Below, in pieces: positions 57,206-64,000 of a stretch of DNA of 64,000 nucleotides; positions within the stretch are counted from its first letter, which is position 1, and each line of letters starts with the position of its first letter. The notes under the pieces are model-generated. The model worked only from the letters and a program-made list of their open reading frames with translations. It searched no databases and had not been told where the DNA came from. The stretch is taken from NCBI GenBank assembly GCA_002633005.1, contig NMRA01000010.1:675252-739251 (forward strand), read 5' to 3'. A program made the position numbers and the translations under genes. Origin of the DNA: Phoronis australis. Lineage: Eukaryota; Phoronida; Phoronidae.

Positions 57206-58560
57206 GCTTACCGGTGTTTTAAAACCAGATGAGATACTCTGAAACCTGCGGCGGCAGATAGATAGTATACATGCGGTAACATCTCAGAAATAAGAGCTCA
57301 AGTGGCCAATTTCAATTTCCAAAGTTTTCTAACATTATTTATGAAAGTCCAAAATTTTTCAAAATATAATCGGTGACTACGGCACTGAATTTCAACATGG
57401 CGAAGTATGAATCTGAAGTTACCTTTTATGGAAAAACGTCTGTCATATAATTGTATTCTAAATTGATGAGTTTTAATGACTACAACCACATAATCTTTTC
57501 AGGATATATGGGTACTCGAAACAATGTCAGAAATATTCAAAAATGTAAAAAAATGAAATTTTGGCAATTATTTTGTCTCAAATGGGTGAAATTTGACGTG
57601 ATTCTATAGCAGGTACCAGGGTAAATCATACTTCTACCAGGAGAACAAATGAACAGTTTAAATATATCAGTTTAATAAATGTTTGAGCTCAACAAGAATC
57701 CTTTAATAATTACAACTGACAAAATAAATTAAACAGGTGTGCTTCACCATACAAATGGCGGATACATAATGACATCCAATATTATCCACCAATCATGCCA
57801 GAGCCAAATAAAATTTGTGCAATACCACAAACAAACCCATAACCATATGACATTGCATAAATGAACCAAACATATTATTTCTCAGACACGAATTTCACTA
57901 ATCCCATAATATCCACACAGAGAATGAGTTCACAAGCTAATTTTGCACTGAGCCAAACAAATAGTATTTGGCGCAGATCACTGGTTGTTTTTTGAAAACT
58001 GATGCAATTATATACTATTTTATTTAACTGCCGGCCTTTTTCAAAAAAATAATCACTTAATACATTTGGTGGTGCAACACTGAAATAGGTAGGGTTATAG
58101 ACCCCCAGTCCCCTATGGTGCGCGGCCTATGTAATATCATCTGAAGTGGTACAGCTAGGCTTTTTTGCTAAGCTCAAACCAGCTTCTGTGATTGGCTGTA
58201 AGCATTTATAACAGAGATCATAGTTATCAAGCCACTATATATGACTACATTGAACATATTTGTGATACTTTTGAAAAACATTTTTGTTAAAAAATTATGC
58301 GGGTGCACACTTTCTTTTTTTCGCAGCCAGTATCATAACTAGTTGGGCACAGACCAGAACCAAATATGCTTTTTTGGCCTTACAAAAATCTTGATAGGAA
58401 TAGAAATGCACCAACTTGACTCCACTTGTCCCTGTTACAGATCACATGGCACTTCACAAATCAAAAAGATACATTACACAAAAATTCAGGTGTTATTTCC
58501 TATTTTGCACCTCTATTAACATATTTTTGAAAGCACCCAAAAGTGAAACCATTTCACTAC
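57206..58560. other. AT-rich intergenic DNA
   Basis: No gene seen. It holds the short MITE relative at 58062-58132, and near 58335 a CAGACCAGAACCAA ... GCTTTTTT fragment also found near 1655. Confidence 0.6.
58062..58132 (+). mobile_element. Short diverged copy of the GCATGGGCGGCGCA MITE
   Basis: Shares GGTGCAACACTGAAATA and CCCCCAGTCCCCTATGGTGC with 21785-21888 but has decayed ends and lacks most of the G tract. Confidence 0.6.
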
Positions 58561-58570
58561 GATTAGTATA

Positions 58571-58830
58571 ACATGCGCGCACCCAGCTTAAAAATGGGGG
58601 GCTTGAATTTTTGAAAATGTGGACCTTTTACTAAGATTCAAGGTGAACGTTCAGAGCTATGAAATGTCCATTCACGAATTTTGGTAGTTCTTGCCTTTTT
58701 AGTGGACTTTTGTCTCATTTTCTACTTTTTTCGGAGTTTTTGTTTCTCTGAGGCGGACCTTTTTGCCCACTTCGCCAAATTGGGGGGCTCATTCGAGTCC
58801 CCACGAGCCCTCCCCTGGATGCACGCATGT
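58571..58830 (-). mobile_element. CATGCGCGCACCC TIR element, copy 4 (most intact ends)
   Basis: On the plus strand it starts ACATGCGCGCACCCAG and ends CTGGATGCACGCATGT, a near-perfect 16-base inverted repeat. The interior carries the family blocks in reverse orientation to copies 1 and 2. About 260 bases, non-coding. Confidence 0.8.
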
Positions 58831-59096
58831 TTAACAAACTGCACAGACACCAAACTGTTGTGATCAAAACATCAACACAGGTGACCACAACATACCACTG
58901 AAATGCTCACCTATACAGTAAGCAGGTAGCCTACACCTTTGCATTGTTTAAGAACACTACCACCATCAAACGCCAACAAAGCTAGAATTTAGTAAATAGT
59001 GAAAGACTACATCAAGATAATAAATCACACTTGTTGTGATAACAAGTAACAATCTCACCGATAAAATAAACAGTGTTACTGTACAGACTGAACAAA

Positions 59097-59270
59097 GCCT
59101 TGTCTAGAAGCCACAAATAGCTGATTAGCAGGCACTTAACGCCTTCATTTACAAACCACATATAGCTACTAGGCAGGTAGTTAAAACTTTGATTTACAAG
59201 CCACATATAGGTAACAGGCAGGAAGATAAACCCTGATTTACAAGCCACACACACTGGGCAGGTAGTTACA
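59097..59270 (+). repeat. About 45-48-base tandem repeat, four units
   Basis: Units contain GATTTACAAGCCACATATAG and GGCAGGTAGTTA. The outer units are more diverged. It lies downstream of the RAB24 stop. An antisense open frame across it shows a 16-residue periodicity that is only the DNA repeat. Confidence 0.8.
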
Positions 59271-59735
59271 ATACGTAAGGTGACACTCAAGTGTGCAACC
59301 ACTGGAATGAACATGACTTTGTCCACTTTCATAAAATCTTTCACTGGACATCAAATTTACTAAAACAGACTCCATCCAGCAGTGACAACTTCTGTAGTTT
59401 ACAGTATATTGTTTCAAGTCATGGTCACAAAAAAACACACTGTAGCTGTAGCCACAAATTACCAATGACTAGAACATCTAAAAGCAAACTTAAGGAAGTT
59501 TTCAGACTGTCATGTAGTGAAAGTTGAGACATTATTTCATATTGCAGTCAGGTCTACCCGCATTAAAAGCTGATGAAAACCGACAATACACAGAGTGAAC
59601 AAACCACTCTATAACTGTATATATAAATACACAGGGCGGATGCCTAAATCCTACAAAAATCAATTCAACAGCTGTGTCTGGACCAAAAACGCTGCAGTCC
59701 CGGTCCTCTATTCTTTGTATCTCTTTATGCTTCAG

Positions 59736-59741
59736 TTTATT
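59736..59741 (-). terminator. Candidate poly(A) signal for RAB24
   Basis: AATAAA on the minus strand about 235 bases past the RAB24 stop codon. Other AATAAA-like sites occur further on. Confidence 0.4.
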
Positions 59742-59974
59742 TTTGCACAGACTAATCTATTGAAATATTCACTCTATCATACACACTTATATAAAAATAA
59801 AACAAATTTACCATTACAATGATAATTATGACAACCAGTAGAATTATTACAAATTTGTCAAAAAATCAGCCAAGCTGTTTTACACATACTGACCCAACAT
59901 TGAATATGAATGTTTTACAAGTGCAATTCAATAATGCATATGAGACAATGAGATAACATAGGTTAACCTTGACA

Positions 59975-60036
59975 TCAGCAACATTTTAACATCTTTCGTT
60001 TGGGACTAGCATCATCTAATCGGAAACTGTCATCTT
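59975..60036 (-). CDS. RAB24: RAB24 last exon (prenylation tail)
   Basis: Encodes [20 protein letters not shown] and a stop. It is the hypervariable Rab tail with a polybasic patch and terminal CC. Acceptor TTTTTCAG. Confidence 0.9.
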
Positions 60037-63000
60037 CTGAAAAACATAACAAAAGAGTTGATGTATTCGTAAAGTGAATTTAAAAACGAGTAAAATATAA
60101 AAATCAGTACGTCCACAAATTTTGTCAACAAGTGACAGGGCAGAGTAATGCCAAGAGACAAACAAAGCGCCAAGTGGGAACAATAAAGTCACATGATCAC
60201 AGTATACAAAGGAAAAGTTTGAATAGTAACAGCACCTGAAACTAACAAAGGCGAAATTACACAGATTTAGGAAGTGTCAAACAATTGTGTATTCAAGAGG
60301 TAATAATTGATTTTGCAAAAATAAACTTTAAGAACTTTGAGACTATTGAGACGATTATTTCAATCAGAAATTGGTGAGGCTATACCGTATTCCACCAGAT
60401 ACTCACCAGGAGCTTTTCCAATTTTGTTCTCGGGGTCTTTTACAAAGTCGTTGGCTATTTTTGAAAATAATTCACCTGTAAAACGCAAAAGTTTCAGAAC
60501 AAATTGTACATCAAATAATATGCAAACTACGTAATTATCATTATTGAGTTAAATTTAAAAACAAACGCAAAACTCAAAGTTGAATACACAACCAAGTACT
60601 TTATAAAAACTTACAAATTAACTGCAGCAATATTTGACATTAAACTCGACAATTGTTAAGTTTCATACATTTCAATCAAGTTTGTTGAAAGACACAGTTC
60701 CACAGTATACAACTGCAGACATAAACAAAAAACAAAATCAATATTAGATGTATTCTCACCTATATTCTCTCCAGTTTTACTTGATGTTTCAAACAACTGA
60801 GCCTTGACCTCTGAAAAGATTCATGTTATACTGGTAAACAATTGTTTGCACATAGTACATTGATCTTGTACAAAATAATCGGCTGTTACAGGCCATGGAT
60901 CGATTTGATGACCCGCAAATTTTCTTTGGCGACATGCTAAAAACAGGAAGTCACCAAGCACACATCTGAGCATGCGTTGAAAATACTGCACGAAGCAACT
61001 AGACGGAAATCTTTCCAGTTTGGCAAAAATCGAAAGGGTCCATTTAACACTCATGCACAGACAAAGTGTTCTGGGCAGTCTTTCGCAGAGGCAAGGAAGA
61101 AGATTTGATCACTTGATTTGTTTATAAAACATGGCATCTTGCAGTCTTGTGTAATCTTCTGTTTTCGCAAGATTTTCAACTATATGGAACGCATGCGAGG
61201 TCCCCTGCTTTTCACATTGGTACGCAGTTAGCCTGCATGGGATAACTGGCCTGAGTATGCATGACATATTCTTAATTTTATGTTCCACTATAAGGGCTGA
61301 TCACGAGCGTTTCTTTGAACATTTAATTAGCTCACTTCGCCAGTTCTTCAATTGAGACATTTTTCAATTTTTGACTATTGCCAACTATACTACATTTATG
61401 GGTACCAAGACTTTCACAAACCAGTATACGGGGTTTCCTTATTTTGGTGTGTTCATTTCCCGTTTGGCAGCCTGGGAGTTTTGCCATGTTGCATTTGTCG
61501 CGTTGCCATTATGCTAAGCATTGTAATATAAAGTGGACAGAAACTGGTGAAAATTCAACTTACAAACTAACTTCTAAATTTACTAATAATAAGAGTGTTT
61601 TTGGGCAATTATGCGTAAGGTTATAAACTTATGGAACATACAGGCATAGACATAACACAACCTTTACAGTGAAAGCATTAATACATCGAGCTCCACGTCG
61701 TCTGCTTCAACACCAGACATCTGCGACACAATGTAAGCTGGTCACTAGCGCACTCAGACATAACATACTCTATTCACTGAGAAGAGCTATTAAATGTACG
61801 GGATTGCTAGTGGCGATAGTTGTGTTTGTACATGCTGACTAGTACGCTTGTTTACAGAAATAAGATGCTCAAAAAATTTTTTTTGGAAATTCTGAAATGT
61901 TTAAGAATATATCGCCACCACATAAGGGCTGAGGTCGAAGTTCAATGTGCGAGACTCCCAGATAACACGGAGACATGACGAGTGTGTTAATACTGAAGTA
62001 TACATCTGGTTTTAAACTTCCCTATCACCACATTGTACTGCCACCCACCGTCAGCGAAGTCCGTGGTTGTATGGTAGTCCACTGCACGGTCATTTTTATT
62101 CCCAACCCTTCCTACTAGATCCTTCTTTGTACCAGCCAAATATATCTTGCACTTCTAAAAAAAAAAATAAAGCAATGGTTCAAGGTGCTTTTGTTACACA
62201 ACATGGTTACAAGCATTAGCAGAGTCATGCCTAGACCAGCATTACAGCACTAAACTGAGACAGACCGAAGCTGTCACCAAATGTGAAGTACCAGTGTTAT
62301 GCATTCCAAAGGTCTACTGTTGCTACATGTAATTGAATGCATAACTTCACAGGCTTGTCAATAAGGTCCTACACAACCTTATACAACTTAATAAGTTATT
62401 ATAATATACCCATAAAACTACATGTTTTAATATTCTTGATGATTACAGAATGTTTTGTGTACGAAAGCCGTGCCTAGATGTTCGTAATCACACGATTGCA
62501 TTTTTTTTCAAAAACCTGAGTTTTTAGGAAATTATCACAACAACAATTTGTTGCAACAAAATTGCCAATTCTGTTTCTAAGCTACAAATACATGTCTGTG
62601 CTTTTCACTTAAGTACAAATTTCAGAGAATAAAATTCGGAGGACTATACATGGACCTTCACAGATTAAGATGAAGATACGAGTAAGTTTGCACATGTACC
62701 AAATAGACCTCAAACACATATAACATTTTTTTATCCCGTCGACTGGGATTTAGAGTTCAATCAAATTTATAACAAAGGAAAAGAATGACCAAAAGCCTAC
62801 AAAACAAGATGAAAATTTAATTGTATCAACATCTGTCTTTGCCGCAACAACAGTGATCAGTGTGGCGTATCAGACAGTCAACAACATTGACAATCGCTCC
62901 TCTTGTGACGTACAGCACCCATTGTTGCTGTTGTTGTTGTTGTTGTTGCCAGCAACGGTGATTGTTGTTGTTACAACGTCCTAAGTGTCACGCACCCATT

Positions 63001-63407
63001 ATAAAACCTCGAAAAAGTTTACCTCCTCATTTTTCAATAATTCATCAATCCAAAACCGTGCTCTGTCAAAACTTGTCCTGTCAGTCAAATCAAAGCAGAC
63101 GACTGCCGCCTTGGCACCTCTGTAATAAATACGGCTCATGGCTTCGTATCTTTCACTTCCAGCTGTGTCCTAAACAAATCGGGAACAGTTAAATTAGCCA
63201 TGACAAACAGAGGCACATTTCATGCAACTGTAATTCGAATTGCGTACCAGGCGTCTCAACCATAGTAATAATTTGTTTGGTACTAACTGAAGAACATAAT
63301 CTGCACACGCTCATGGACTTGGTCACATCAATACCTACCCAAATACCCAAGACCAACGCTTGCCCGTCCACCTCAACTCTTTTGGCACCAAAGGCAGCAC
63401 CAATCGT
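59975..63407 (-). CDS. RAB24: RAB24 small GTPase, 3' six coding exons (5' end outside window)
   Basis: Rab24 is an atypical Rab linked to autophagy and late endosomes. Exons, in transcript order: 63407-63339, 63169-63023, 62154-62049, 60810-60760, 60475-60407 and 60036-59975. All junctions are GT-AG and the joined frame is 504 bases, 167 residues plus stop. It starts at [15 protein letters not shown] (switch I side), then [41 protein letters not shown], the nucleotide motif GTKKD, then [10 protein letters not shown]. The Ser in DTAGS, in place of the usual catalytic Gln, is a Rab24 hallmark associated with low GTPase activity. About 39 N-terminal residues, including the P-loop, are missing because they lie to the right of the window. 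The tail ends KCC, a standard double-geranylgeranylation signal. Confidence 0.95.
60407..60475 (-). CDS. RAB24: RAB24 penultimate exon
   Basis: Encodes [17 protein letters not shown] and KIGKAP, the last helix of the G domain (vertebrate ELFQKVAEDYV). Phase 1 in, phase 1 out. Confidence 0.9.
60760..60810 (-). CDS. RAB24: RAB24 exon with G5 motif
   Basis: A 51-base exon encoding [16 protein letters not shown], nearly identical to the vertebrate [21 protein letters not shown] is the G5 guanine-binding motif. Confidence 0.93.
   Translation of the reverse strand, partial: RSRLSCLKHQVKLERI
62049..62154 (-). CDS. RAB24: RAB24 exon with G4 motif
   Basis: Encodes [18 protein letters not shown] and continues to TTTDFAD. 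TKKD is the G4 motif (NKxD in most Rabs, TKSD in vertebrate Rab24). The insert after it differs from the vertebrate Arg-rich loop. Confidence 0.92.
62927..62972 (+). repeat. TTG trinucleotide microsatellite
   Basis: An interrupted (TTG)n run within the RAB24 intron between 62155 and 63022. Confidence 0.9.
63023..63169 (-). CDS. RAB24: RAB24 exon with switch II (DTAGS)
   Basis: Forty-nine codons, phase 0 on both sides. Starts [20 protein letters not shown] and ends [10 protein letters not shown]. The switch II Ser is kept. Confidence 0.95.
63339..63407 (-). CDS. RAB24: RAB24 exon with effector region (TIGAAF)
   Basis: Twenty-three codons from [15 protein letters not shown] to LGIW. Acceptor CTTATTTCAG, donor GTAGGT. 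The preceding exon, with the GKEYVGKTS-type P-loop, is not found between 63408 and 64000. Confidence 0.94.
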
Positions 63408-63682
63408 CTGAAATAAGTTAACAGGTATACTCTTTTTGTGGGTAATTTGGCAGCAAATTCTCTTTACCACACGTTTCGTCAAATACATCATTTACCAACT
63501 TCAGTTAGTTTAGCCACCTAATTCTCCACAAGCATTTGGGAAGGTTTTTCATAGTCTTTAACTTGCAGTTCAATCAAACACACTCCACGAGGGTAATCCT
63601 GCAATATAGCTGTCTAAACTAAAAGTTATCAGAAGTCATGAGAACCAATTCTTCCACGGCAGTTATTCACGGCACAAACAGT

Positions 63683-63792
63683 GGCAATAGTCTGATATAA
63701 CATGCCCGCATTTTGAGAACCAGTTAGATGCCCGTTATTTAATGGAGAAAACTAGTTCTCAAAATTCGGGCACGTTATATCAGACCATTACC
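63683..63792 (+). mobile_element. Foldback MITE with TGATATAAC TIRs, copy 2
   Basis: About 110 bases, with inverted ends of about 38 bases (GGCAATAGTCTGATATAAC ... GTTATATCAGACCATTACC). It shares its interior with 28808-28914. It lies in a RAB24 5' intron. Confidence 0.82.
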
Positions 63793-64000
63793 CAAAGAGT
63801 TTAACTTAAAGAAGACTTTGAATGACCTTTCAATTGCAAAGCATTATCTTTTGTTCTACCAAGCATTATTTATAAATAACATTTCCCATCCAAATAATGG
63901 AAACCAAGTTGTGCATTGGAAGAGAGTGGCACCTCCTCTCGGAGAATTTAACAAGAAAATGTCCGTGTTGCATGATCTATGGTGGGAGTAACATGTTCTC
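63793..64000. other. Right edge, RAB24 5' intron
   Basis: No exon recognised up to the window end. The RAB24 first coding exon must lie further right. Confidence 0.6.

Noticed and set aside
1-64000. CRISPR arrays, bacterial operons, viral or retrotransposon polymerase genes
   Set aside because: None seen. Tandem arrays here lack unique spacers, genes are spliced eukaryotic genes, and no frame shows reverse transcriptase, integrase or transposase motifs.

Overview
This window is genomic DNA from an animal. It shows spliced genes with GT-AG introns, long AT-rich intergenic stretches and many short inverted-repeat transposon remnants. All four genes recognised belong to animal families. The sequence does not look vertebrate: CLINT1 is much diverged outside its ENTH domain, introns are moderate in size, and no vertebrate SINE or LINE is visible. 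A marine invertebrate deuterostome or lophotrochozoan is plausible, but I cannot name the species. The DNA is a draft assembly. There is one 733-base N gap (55177-55909) and four isolated single n bases. Two of the single n bases lie exactly at the junction of near-identical direct duplications (44072 and 50858), which suggests two haplotypes of a very heterozygous animal joined end to end.

Layout. 1-13.6 kb: no gene recognised; low-complexity DNA, transposon remnants and one weak candidate exon at 6.7 kb. 13.6-16.5 kb, minus strand: a glycogen-targeting regulatory subunit of protein phosphatase 1 (PPP1R3B/C type) with its coding region in one exon, a probable non-coding first exon and a long 3' UTR. 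16.5-27.6 kb: intergenic, with a striking 209-base hairpin at 19.2-19.4 kb and several MITEs. 27.6-47.6 kb, plus strand: a complete 13-exon gene for the epsin-related clathrin interactor (CLINT1/epsinR), whose reconstructed reading frame gives 735 residues with all splice phases compatible. One exon carries a lineage-specific coding minisatellite rich in Met-Gly-Gln. The last two exons are disturbed by the assembly duplication. 48-51.6 kb: repeats, including a 20-base tandem array and a 520-base duplication. 51.7-53.3 kb, minus strand: a single-exon LRR-Ig transmembrane protein of the AMIGO/LINGO/LRRN kind. 53.4-59.7 kb: repeats and the N gap. 59.7-64 kb, minus strand: the last six coding exons of RAB24; its first exon, with the P-loop, lies beyond the right edge.

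The genes do not form a pathway together. CLINT1 (clathrin transport between trans-Golgi network and endosomes) and RAB24 (autophagy and late endosomes) share a broad membrane-traffic theme, while PPP1R3 acts on glycogen and the LRR-Ig protein on the cell surface. I found no new biological system here. The most notable items are the assembly duplications with embedded polymorphism, the coding minisatellite of CLINT1, the conventional CC prenylation tail of this RAB24, the long hairpin element, the families of small TIR elements, and three short-period (about 20 bases) AT-rich arrays.
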